From the IMG/VR virus record IMGVR_UViG_3300044946_000342, positions 1 to 35,308 of that record: 35,308 nt of DNA. One strand, written 5' to 3'. A model generated the notes under the pieces. The model saw only the letters and a program-made list of their open reading frames with translations. It did not search any database and was not told the origin of the DNA. Shown here in pieces: positions 7,534 through 13,959 of the stretch. Origin of the DNA: a virus. A program made the position numbers and the translations under genes. How positions within the stretch are numbered: position 1 is the first letter of the stretch; every line of letters begins with the position of its first letter.

Positions 7534-8558
7534 GGACCCTCGATCCGGTAGTCTCCGCCTTCGTAGAGCAGCCGTTTATTGCGCGTGTCAAACAAAACCG
7601 TGGGTAGCGCGCCGTTTTCTTCGCCGTGTTCGTGCTTCCACAAATCTTCGTCTGGCTCGGCCACGTGTTCTTTGCGGCATTGGTAATCGATGCGGCGTCC
7701 CTGGCCGAGCTCGACAATTCCGTTTCCTCTGTCGATGGCGCCAAACGCCGCAAGAGCTTCGGAAATGTCCTGCGCGCCGTCGACAAAATAAATCTGCCGC
7801 GCGCTGGAATCGCAAACCACCAAAGGCGGCCGCCCGCCCCACGCCTTTGGAAAATCGTGGCCCACGGCTTCCGATGCGCCGACGCGCTGGACCTGGCCGC
7901 CCTTTGCCGGCTTGATATAGAGCGCCACCAGCGGCCCGAGCTTCGCATAGCGGCCACGCGGCATGTGTGGCTCGTTATACACATCCATGAATTCCACTTC
8001 ACGGCCGGTAAACTCTTCCACAATCTCTTCCGTGGGCGGATTCGGCGCGGCCACCACTTCCACGCGCGGATTCGCGCCCATGATCAACAGCTCGGCAGGA
8101 TTGAAACGGGCATTAGCATCTTTTTTCTTGACCAGCGCTTTGACTGTTCCCGTTCCTGGTACGTAGTACGAAATTTCGAAATAGCCTCGCTTCGTGCCGA
8201 TCACTGTGGCTGCATAGTCTTTGCCATCGTGCCCGTGGAACTTGACATGATCTCCTATCGTTATTTTTGGATTGCGTTTTGCTTGGCCGTGCCGGGCTTG
8301 GCGAATCTGCGCAGCACGTTCACGTACTTCGCGTTTTTTCTGAAGCGCGCTTACATCGCGAGGATTGCTTCCGCTTGCTTCGGCCAGGCGAAGGATCTCT
8401 GGCCAGCTTCGTGATTGACCGATCACTTCCGGATGCCTGCGGACATATGAACGGATTACCTTGCCGACTTTGCGGCGATCATCGGAAAACACGGATTGTT
8501 GCAGCCATGTTTTCAGATGTTTCCGATCGTATGCGTCCATGCCGCCGCGTGCGCTCAT
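7518..8558 (-). CDS. Hypothetical protein with IGDHVxF module (346 aa)
   Basis: ATGA overlap with the upstream gene fixes the start at 8558. Residues about 1-95 are charged and helical. Near residue 95 there is AKRNPKITIGDHVKFHGHDG followed by a strand-rich stretch (AATVIGTKRGYFEISYYVPG), similar to a module in the protein at 8999-9556 (KIGDHVSF...LTGTIAKI) and suggesting an SH3/KOW-like barrel. The C-terminal half has GGRPPLVVCDSSARQIYFVDG and FDTRNKRLLYEGGDYR, which look like strand repeats. An (R/K)RNP motif is present. No membrane segment and no recognised family. It is probably a minor virion or assembly protein. Confidence 0.75.
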   Translation of the reverse strand: MSARGGMDAYDRKHLKTWLQQSVFSDDRRKVGKVIRSYVRRHPEVIGQSRSWPEILRLAEASGSNPRDVSALQKKREVRERAAQIRQARHGQAKRNPKITIGDHVKFHGHDGKDYAATVIGTKRGYFEISYYVPGTGTVKALVKKKDANARFNPAELLIMGANPRVEVVAAPNPPTEEIVEEFTGREVEFMDVYNEPHMPRGRYAKLGPLVALYIKPAKGGQVQRVGASEAVGHDFPKAWGGRPPLVVCDSSARQIYFVDGAQDISEALAAFGAIDRGNGIVELGQGRRIDYQCRKEHVAEPDEDLWKHEHGEENGALPTVLFDTRNKRLLYEGGDYRIEGPWIRN

Positions 8559-8998
8559 GTGGCCGCCACTTCTCCCGCGGTAAGCGGAGAACTGGAAGAA
8601 TGACGGCGCACTTCTATGTAATGGGCTTCACGGTGGCCATCGATGGCACGCGCCCAGCCAACGATCAGCGCTTTCCACGCCAGCGATTCGGCGGCAACGG
8701 CTTCCTCGTCCGTCAAATCTGGGAACTTCCTTCGATAGAAGCCCGATACGATCCAGAGAAGAAACTGTTCGTGATGATCCGGAACGCCTTCTGCTACAGC
8801 TTTACCGAGCAGATAAAAGCAGTAGGCGTGCGCGCGTTCCTGATCGTTCCAGAGGCGCACGCTGTAATCCACCGCGGGCGCGCCGCCAGGATGCTCTTTC
8901 ATGCGGTGGACGTGGCCGAGTTCGATGGAGCGTACCGGCTTGCCGGCATTCCAATCGTCCAGCGCTTGCAACACATCGGTTTTGATTCGCTGCGCCAT
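8555..8998 (-). CDS. Hypothetical helical protein (147 aa)
   Basis: The start ATG at 8998 follows the upstream TAA immediately (TAAATG), and the 3' end overlaps the next gene by 4 nt. The protein is mostly helical, with a His/Tyr-rich centre (GHVHRMKEHPGGAP, RAHAYCFYLLGKAVAEG, DHHEQFLLWIVSGFYRRKFPDL). It ends in a short Ser/Ala-rich tail. The hydrophobic run FLLWIVSGF is too short and mixed to call a membrane span with confidence. No family is recognised. Confidence 0.75.
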   Translation of the reverse strand: MAQRIKTDVLQALDDWNAGKPVRSIELGHVHRMKEHPGGAPAVDYSVRLWNDQERAHAYCFYLLGKAVAEGVPDHHEQFLLWIVSGFYRRKFPDLTDEEAVAAESLAWKALIVGWARAIDGHREAHYIEVRRHSSSSPLTAGEVAAT

Positions 8999-9556
8999 TT
9001 ACTCCGCTTTCGGAATTTCTACGACGTTCCCTTCATGCGCCTCGCCGAGTTTTTCAAGATTCGCCTCGAGCGCCGGCGACGCGGTTTCGGCTGCAACGGG
9101 ATCGATCACCGTCACATCGTCCACGTGCGCGTTGTCTATGCTGTCGGCTGGGTGATTGTCGAGCGCGATATCTACGATCGGCGCATCATCGTGAATCTTC
9201 GCGATGGTGCCAGTGAGGCGGATGGCTTTGTTGCTCATCCGCAAAAAGCTGACGTGATCGCCAATCTTCAAATCTTCTCTTGCCACTTTGCGCCCCTCTC
9301 TCGCCATCGCCAATAATTTCCCGCAGCCTGAATCTGGTGACGTAATCCAGTCCCCGTTCGTCAGGTATCCGTGCCAGCCACAATTGAGCAGCTTGATGCT
9401 TGCTGGCCCGATGGAAATCGTTTCACGATTGAAAGTGAATGGCGGATTCCGCAGGCTGTAGCAATTTCCGCAGCCTGGACACGCGATGAGAATCGCTCCA
9501 TCGGATGCTTCCTGCACTCCGCCTTTGACTTCGTATGTTCCATACGTCGCTTTCAC
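8999..9556 (-). CDS. Zn-binding hypothetical protein, DUF6527-like in part (185 aa)
   Basis: ATGA overlap with the upstream gene sets the start. The N-terminal 85 residues contain ACPGCGNCYSLR and later LLNCGWHGYLTNGDW plus SGCGK, a Cys/His set that looks like a small Zn-binding fold and is reminiscent of the DUF6527 family (recalled, not checked). Residues about 95-125 hold KIGDHVSF...LTGTIAKIHDD, a module shared with the 346-aa protein at 7518-8558. The C-terminal end is acidic and Ala/Glu-rich. Function is unknown. Its position inside the late unit suggests an assembly or virion-linked role. Confidence 0.75.
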   Translation of the reverse strand: MKATYGTYEVKGGVQEASDGAILIACPGCGNCYSLRNPPFTFNRETISIGPASIKLLNCGWHGYLTNGDWITSPDSGCGKLLAMAREGRKVAREDLKIGDHVSFLRMSNKAIRLTGTIAKIHDDAPIVDIALDNHPADSIDNAHVDDVTVIDPVAAETASPALEANLEKLGEAHEGNVVEIPKAE

Positions 9557-10563
9557 CGCCGCCGGCCACCACTAAAAAGATTCGGCACAATCAGCAAACC
9601 CGCAGCGCCGATGGCCAGCCACATGGCATTGCTCGTTAGCCACGTCTCGATCGCCGTCATAGGCGCGGCCGTGGTGGGCACCGCCGTTTTTTGCAGCGTG
9701 GCCAGAATCGTGTTGGCGGTTACGGTGTCGCCGGTGGCTTGCGCATGTGCCAGCGCCGCCGTAAGTTGCGCGTTCGTGGCGGTGTTGGATGTTTGCGCCG
9801 CCGCGGCGGTACTGGCGATGGTTTGCTGCACGTTGATGCTGGCCTTCCAATTTTGGAACGCTTGATAGCCGAAATAGACCGCCACCAGCACAGCGCCTAC
9901 GCCAATCGCCCACGCCACCACGGGAAGAATCCCCAAGCCGGTGAGCCCGGTGGGGACGTTGCCCGTCACGGTGCGATACGCATTGATGAAATTCTGCGCC
10001 AGAGATTCATACTGCGCGCGCTGCTGCTGCACCGCTTGCGTAAGCGCCGTGAACGCCGGCGAAGGCGTTACGCCTGATTGCAGATTTTGCAAATTGGCGG
10101 CGCTCACTTGCGCTTCAATCGTCTGCAGATCAGAATTCCATTGCTGCAGCATGCCCACGGCGTTCGTCCACGAAGCCTGATCGGTGGGATCGTAGCCCAG
10201 CACGTCTTGGAAATTCATTTCGCCGGAAAGGATCGCGTCGTGCTCCGCTTGCGTGATCGTGCCGCTAGCCAGCAGATCGTCCGCAGCGGTTTGGACTTGC
10301 GCATCGCTGCCAGAGTTTCCGTAGCTATCGCCGAGGCCGGCGAGTCCATGCATGCCAGAATGCGCGGGGAAAATTTCCCAGGGATCGAAAGGGCGATTGA
10401 ATTCATATTCGCCAAGCCCTGGCCCAGCGTGGAGCTGCCACGCTTCCGGCTTGAACGGATGATTTTGCCCGAGTCCGCTTAACGTGGCGGCGCATTGCGG
10501 ATTGGTGCTGGCATAGGGCCGAAAGCCCACTTTGTTTCCCGTGTCTGCAGCCATGTACGGCAT
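9553..10563 (-). CDS. Tail-anchored membrane protein with internal TM segment (336 aa)
   Basis: The N-terminal half is soluble and Gly/Asn/Gln-rich with GLG turns. Residues about 95-200 are helical (TITQAEHDAILSGEMNFQDVLG..., long Gln/Ala helix). A first membrane span lies near 208-235 (LPVVAWAIGVGAVLVAVYFGY), followed by an Ala/Thr helical stretch and a second span at the very end (MWLAIGAAGLLIVPNLF) closed by GGRRR. The final anchor plus basic tip is shared with neighbours. It probably sits in the virion membrane or bacterial inner membrane during assembly. It is one base below the preceding gene and coupled by ATGA to the next. Confidence 0.8.
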   Translation of the reverse strand: MPYMAADTGNKVGFRPYASTNPQCAATLSGLGQNHPFKPEAWQLHAGPGLGEYEFNRPFDPWEIFPAHSGMHGLAGLGDSYGNSGSDAQVQTAADDLLASGTITQAEHDAILSGEMNFQDVLGYDPTDQASWTNAVGMLQQWNSDLQTIEAQVSAANLQNLQSGVTPSPAFTALTQAVQQQRAQYESLAQNFINAYRTVTGNVPTGLTGLGILPVVAWAIGVGAVLVAVYFGYQAFQNWKASINVQQTIASTAAAAQTSNTATNAQLTAALAHAQATGDTVTANTILATLQKTAVPTTAAPMTAIETWLTSNAMWLAIGAAGLLIVPNLFSGGRRR

Positions 10564-10564
10564 C

Positions 10565-10795
10565 TTAGTAGTGGTACATCCTTGGACCGATTCGCTTTTT
10601 TGTTCGTTTGTCGCGAACCTGGTAGTAACCCCTTGGGGTAGAAAACAAAATTAGCGTGGCGGCTCCGAAGAGTAACAAACTTACATTCGGTAGCCCCGTC
10701 GTTGGATCCGTTTGCTCCAACCAATTCATAACGCCATCCTGCCCCATGCCGCTGAGAACGCCGCCGTTACAGCCTTGTGTCTTTGGGATTACCAT
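10565..10795 (-). CDS. Small single-span membrane protein with WLEQ motif (76 aa)
   Basis: The start overlaps the preceding TGA by one base (TGATG). After a short Gly-rich N-terminus the protein has GVMNWLEQTDP, a membrane span (VSLLLFGAATLILF) and a basic tail (RDKRTKKRIGPR). The WLEQ-linker-span order repeats the C-terminal end of the 330-aa protein at 11599-12591 (AMTWLEQPSS...), so the two look related. It is likely a minor membrane component of the particle. No named family. Confidence 0.75.
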   Translation of the reverse strand: MVIPKTQGCNGGVLSGMGQDGVMNWLEQTDPTTGLPNVSLLLFGAATLILFSTPRGYYQVRDKRTKKRIGPRMYHY

Positions 10796-11325
10796 CAGCG
10801 TTGTCCCATCGCGAAAGCGGCCATCGCCGCAGCGGCGAGTAATACAAAATTCGGCACACCGGGAATTACCGTGGCGGCCGTAAGAGCATTCGGCGCCGTG
10901 GCCACCGCCGGCAACGCAACGCGTGGCGATGGCGCCGTGGCCACGCCCGTGGCCGCCTTCGCGACGGCTGCGGCTCCCGTGCTGAGTTGCGCGATCGCAG
11001 AAGCGGCTTGCGCCGGCGTCATGGTGCCGGCCGCCGCGGCGCTTTGATAAAGCTGCGTCAATTGCGAAGGCGATAGGCTCGGCTGCATCGAAGAAACATC
11101 GCCGCTCGGCGCGATCAGCCCTGTGCTGGGATCGTAGGTGGAAGTTTCCATCGGCGAGACGGCGGGGATGGATGGCATCAGATTTAGAATCGTATCCGGC
11201 GTGGGAACGAGATCGCCGCTGGGATCGTACATCGTGGGATCCACGATATCTTGCCCGAGCTGCCAGCCCTGCAGATAGAGCGGAATCCGCGAAGCGCCCA
11301 CTGTATGCGGATGGCCGGGGATCAT
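10795..11325 (-). CDS. Ala/Pro-rich tail-anchored protein (176 aa)
   Basis: The start at 11325 is chosen for its ATGA overlap with the 37-aa gene upstream; an in-frame ATG at 11355 would run back through that gene. The soluble part is Pro/Ser/Thr-rich (VPTPDTILNLMPSIPAVSP), then a helical Gln/Ala segment (SPSQLTQLYQSAAAAGTMTPAQAASAIAQL), a long Ala/Thr/Val linker and a C-terminal anchor (PNFVLLAAAAMAAFAMGQR). The tip ends in Arg, as in the neighbouring anchored proteins. It is probably exposed from a membrane. No family is recognised. Confidence 0.75.
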   Translation of the reverse strand: MIPGHPHTVGASRIPLYLQGWQLGQDIVDPTMYDPSGDLVPTPDTILNLMPSIPAVSPMETSTYDPSTGLIAPSGDVSSMQPSLSPSQLTQLYQSAAAAGTMTPAQAASAIAQLSTGAAAVAKAATGVATAPSPRVALPAVATAPNALTAATVIPGVPNFVLLAAAAMAAFAMGQR

Positions 11326-11435
11326 CGGCACTTCTCTTTCAATGAGACGGCCCAATCGTAGACAAGCGGATACAGGCAGAGAGAGAGCATCCAGCCGGCT
11401 GCGATGATATCGGCGATCACGTATTCGCGATTCAT
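11322..11435 (-). CDS. Very small membrane protein (37 aa)
   Basis: The ATG at 11435 overlaps the stop of the upstream 56-aa gene, and its TGA (11322-11324) overlaps the next ATG, so it is bracketed by ATGA couplings on both sides. The peptide (MNREYVIADIIAAGWMLSLC...) has one hydrophobic helix at residues about 7-25 and a charged C-terminus (SLKEKCR). It fills an otherwise uncoded gap exactly. It could be a minor particle membrane peptide. No homologue is recognisable at this length. Confidence 0.7.
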   Translation of the reverse strand: MNREYVIADIIAAGWMLSLCLYPLVYDWAVSLKEKCR

Positions 11436-11602
11436 GCCGTTGTCGGCTTTCTCAGTAGGTTATAGGCGATCCCACTACCAGCCCAAAACGTTCCGACAAG
11501 AAATAAAATTTTGTTGTTTGGGAAGTGCTTAAAAATCGGCGTAGCAAAAATAATCCACAAACACGCTCCACCTAGCCAGATGGTTTGCAGAGTATTTTTC
11601 AT
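11432..11602 (-). CDS. Small two-span membrane protein (56 aa)
   Basis: The ATG at 11602 overlaps the upstream stop by 4 nt (ATGA), which is preferred to an in-frame start at 11701 that would lie inside the preceding gene. The protein has two hydrophobic helices (LGGACLWIIFATPIF and FLVGTFWAGSGIAYNLL) joined by a short polar turn (KHFPNNK), with a basic C-terminus. It is a hairpin-type membrane protein with no recognised family. It is part of the run of membrane proteins that begins the late unit. Confidence 0.75.
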   Translation of the reverse strand: MKNTLQTIWLGGACLWIIFATPIFKHFPNNKILFLVGTFWAGSGIAYNLLRKPTTA

Positions 11603-12591
11603 CGGCGCTTCCCCATCAGCATCGAAGCGGCTACGGCCGCGGCGGCGACAAGTCCCCAATTCGGGATGGATGGAAAGATCGAGCTCGGCTGCTCGAGCCA
11701 CGTCATAGCGCCGGCGGCGGTAAAGCCCGCACTCGGCGCAGCGGTAAGCTGCATCGTGGCCAGATTCTGCGCGACGGCGGACGCGGGAATTACCTGGCCA
11801 GTGGAAACATTCAGATAGTTGCCGCTGCCATCGTTCAGCGGCACCACTTCATTGGTGGCCACAGTAGGCGCCGGCGCGGGAGAAACCGGCGGCGCACTAT
11901 AAACCGGAATGCTTGGCGATGGCGGCGCAGGTGCGGGCGTTGCCGTGGGCTGATTTACCACGCTGGTGGCGCCCGAGGCTGGCGGCGCAGGTGCAGGCGC
12001 GGAAGAAACTACGGAAGATCCAGTGACCACAGCAATCGGCGCCTGCGGCGTGAACGTTTCGAAAATCGGCGCACCGCGCGATGGCAAAAAAACCGGGCTG
12101 CCATCCACCACGCTGATCGGGCCGCCGTCGACTCTGCGGAAGGCCACGCCCATATCGCCGAGCAGGCTGGAAGCTACGTCGCCAGGGGTGAAATAGTGCG
12201 GCGCGTTTTCTGCCAGCGAAAGAAAATCGTCTTCGCCGGTTTGTTTGAAGTCTGCAGGGAAAGATCCGGGCGCTACCGAGGTGCCCGCATGGCGGCGCGT
12301 CTGAAAGCCGCGATAGGTGTGCGCCGCGCCGCTCGCGTTTGGCCGAGGTGGTACTTCTGCCGAGCTGCGATAGATGCCGCGAGGATTCCTCTTCGAAGCG
12401 TGTACCGCATCGTGCGAAGACATGCCATCGCCGCGATCTTGTTCGTAGTCATCTTGAGGAAGGATGGTGGTGCCGGTGGCTTCCGTGTGCGTGAAGCCTT
12501 TGTAGTGGCCGCCGGCCGGGCCGCCGGGCACGGTGAGCCGCCAGCCGGGATACGCGAAATCCACCACGCCTTGATACGCGCCGACTGTCAT
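11599..12591 (-). CDS. Pro/Ala-linker tail-anchored protein (330 aa)
   Basis: ATGA overlap with the transglutaminase-like gene sets the start. The N-terminal 170 residues are globular, with DFAYPGWRLTVPGGPAGG, a KRNPRG motif and FTPGDVASSLLGDMGVAFRRVDG. A long Pro/Ala/Ser linker (about 185-250) follows, then a small domain (VVPLNDGSGNYLNVSTG), WLEQ and a terminal anchor (PNWGLVAAAAVAASMLM) ending GKRR. The layout is like a surface protein held by a C-terminal helix. It likely acts with the transglutaminase-like neighbour in the particle. No specific family is assigned. Confidence 0.8.
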   Translation of the reverse strand: MTVGAYQGVVDFAYPGWRLTVPGGPAGGHYKGFTHTEATGTTILPQDDYEQDRGDGMSSHDAVHASKRNPRGIYRSSAEVPPRPNASGAAHTYRGFQTRRHAGTSVAPGSFPADFKQTGEDDFLSLAENAPHYFTPGDVASSLLGDMGVAFRRVDGGPISVVDGSPVFLPSRGAPIFETFTPQAPIAVVTGSSVVSSAPAPAPPASGATSVVNQPTATPAPAPPSPSIPVYSAPPVSPAPAPTVATNEVVPLNDGSGNYLNVSTGQVIPASAVAQNLATMQLTAAPSAGFTAAGAMTWLEQPSSIFPSIPNWGLVAAAAVAASMLMGKRR

Positions 12592-13790
12592 CGGCGCCTC
12601 ATCAGCATCAACGCGCCGAGCCCGATAGCGGCGATCAAAATCCAGTTTGAGCTGCCGGTTACGGAAACGCCTGGCGTCACTGCGGCGGGATAGCCTGCAG
12701 GCGGCGCGGCACCTGGCGAATACGCCGTCTGGAAAGAAGCGTAAGGTCCGGAAGTGTAGCTAAACGGGCTGGCGGGCTGGCCCGAGGCCGCGCGAATAAT
12801 ATCCGCGATGCCTTGATCCACGGTGGCGATGGTGGACGAAGTGATTTGCCCAGAAGCGGGCGCAGTGGCCGCCGGCGAAGACGATGCAGGCGCGGCCGTT
12901 GTGCCGCCAAGCTGCGCGGCAAGCGCGTTTACCGCGGCTTGCATGCTGGCGGGATCGGCGGGGAAAGGCAGCGCTTGCAGTTGTTCGTTGCTGGCGCCCA
13001 TCGCGATCAGTTGGTTTATGGTGGCGGGATTATAGCCGTTGTTCGTGAGATCGTTGACGGCGCTTTGATCCGGCGGCGTTCCGATGAAAGCCATCGTGCG
13101 GTGGCGGCCCCCCGATCCTATCAACGTAGTGCGATGGCGAGCCACGCTGCCATAGCTTCCCATGCCGCTCACATGCGATTTGAAACGCTGATAGTGCCCG
13201 AGCGTCCCGCCGCCGATGAATGCCAGTTGTCGGGACCGATATCCAGAAAAAGCCCCCGGCAGATCGCCCTGCGAAGAATCCGAAAGGCTCCACCAGCGCG
13301 CGCGTGTGTAGGATGGCGGCGCAACTCCAAATTGCGAATCGCTGCGCGCGGGATCCATGGGGATCCATTGGCCATTGATCTGGCCTTCCACGTAGACGTG
13401 CGAAAATTCGTCGCCGTTCGCGGCTACCGTCATCAGCCGCGCGGGATAGCCGATGGCCATCAGCAGCGTGCCGAGCAGCATGGAGATATCGTCGCAATCG
13501 CCGGCGCGAATCTGCAGCAGCTCCGAAGGCGGATAGAGAGTCTCTTTGTTGACGGGATCTTTCGTGAAACGGATGTTGTTACGCACCCAATTGTAGAGCG
13601 CTTCCGCTTCCGAAGTATCGTCAAAGGCGGGGACGCCGCGCACGATATCTTTGGCGATGCGAAGGATGGAAGGATCGGCGATCGCTTCGTTCACCAAGCT
13701 GCGCATCTGATCGATTGTTTGGGAAACGCCGGCGTCGCCGCCCATCAGCGGCACTCGATAAAGCGGCTGCTGCGGAAACGCGATCGGCAT
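12588..13790 (-). CDS. Transglutaminase-like protein with C-terminal membrane anchor (400 aa)
   Basis: First gene of the late unit. Residues about 40-165 match the transglutaminase-like cysteine protease fold: ALYNWVRNNIRFT leads to the active-site Cys in IRAGDCDD (C99), the His in DEFSHVYVE (H131) and the Asp in WIPMDPAR (D146). Such domains cleave or cross-link amides, here possibly capsid proteins or cell-wall peptide. A Gly/Ser/His-rich region follows, then an Ala/Pro/Ser linker and a terminal hydrophobic helix (NWILIAAIGLGALMLM) ending RRR. It is coupled to the next anchored protein. The catalytic triad is seen. The substrate is unknown. Confidence 0.85.
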   Translation of the reverse strand: MPIAFPQQPLYRVPLMGGDAGVSQTIDQMRSLVNEAIADPSILRIAKDIVRGVPAFDDTSEAEALYNWVRNNIRFTKDPVNKETLYPPSELLQIRAGDCDDISMLLGTLLMAIGYPARLMTVAANGDEFSHVYVEGQINGQWIPMDPARSDSQFGVAPPSYTRARWWSLSDSSQGDLPGAFSGYRSRQLAFIGGGTLGHYQRFKSHVSGMGSYGSVARHRTTLIGSGGRHRTMAFIGTPPDQSAVNDLTNNGYNPATINQLIAMGASNEQLQALPFPADPASMQAAVNALAAQLGGTTAAPASSSPAATAPASGQITSSTIATVDQGIADIIRAASGQPASPFSYTSGPYASFQTAYSPGAAPPAGYPAAVTPGVSVTGSSNWILIAAIGLGALMLMRRR

Positions 13791-13837
13791 CAGGATTCTT
13801 TCGCCACGGGCGCAACTGTCTCTTTTTTACATCGATT

Positions 13838-13866
13838 GTGTCAATCACGCACGTACAGTACGTCAA
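13838..13866 (-). promoter_or_regulatory. Possible promoter of the late (minus) unit
   Basis: On the minus strand TTGACG (13866-13861), a 17-bp spacer and TGACAC (13843-13838) precede the first late gene (ATG at 13790). The -10 match is poor, so the late unit may need an activator. A second TTGACA lies at 13844-13839 without a good -10. The assignment is tentative. Confidence 0.3.
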
Positions 13867-13903
13867 GTACTCTGCCAACGTACGGGCAGGTACGACGCTG
13901 TAC
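13851..13903. promoter_or_regulatory. GTAC-rich operator-like array between the divergent units
   Basis: GTAC occurs at 13853, 13858, 13867, 13880, 13890 and 13900. The last three are spaced by exactly 10 bp, one helical turn. The first two form the dyad ACGTAC-A-GTACGT (13851-13863). The array lies upstream of the early promoter and overlaps the tentative late promoter, so it is a good candidate for a regulator switching between units. Confidence 0.55.
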
Positions 13904-13908
13904 GAAGG

Positions 13909-13938
13909 TTGACAGGTGCCCATTAGTGGGCATAAGAT
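13909..13938 (+). promoter_or_regulatory. Main early promoter
   Basis: Perfect TTGACA (13909-13914), an 18-bp spacer and TAAGAT (13933-13938). Transcription would start about 15 nt before the TTG start of the 449-aa gene. A dyad fills the spacer (separate entry). A second early promoter at 15370 shares TTGACAGGT and the GGGC before the -10. Confidence 0.75.
13917..13932. promoter_or_regulatory. Operator-like dyad within the early promoter
   Basis: TGCCCA-TTAG-TGGGCA is a perfect 6-bp inverted repeat lying exactly between the -35 and -10 boxes. A dimeric repressor bound here would block RNA polymerase. The regulator is not identified. Candidates are the small HTH proteins at 18383-18739 and 29819-30133. 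Confidence 0.6.
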
Positions 13939-13959
13939 GCCTTCCCAGAGGGAAAAAGA

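Noticed and set aside
8267-9316. 349-codon plus-strand open frame
   Set aside because: It is antisense to three chained late genes whose couplings and Zn motifs are convincing. No ribosome site, and Arg/His-rich composition.
13937-13959. ATG at 13937 as start of the first early gene
   Set aside because: It is out of frame with the 449-aa protein and overlaps the -10 box. The TTG at 13960 with GAGGGA upstream fits frame and spacing.
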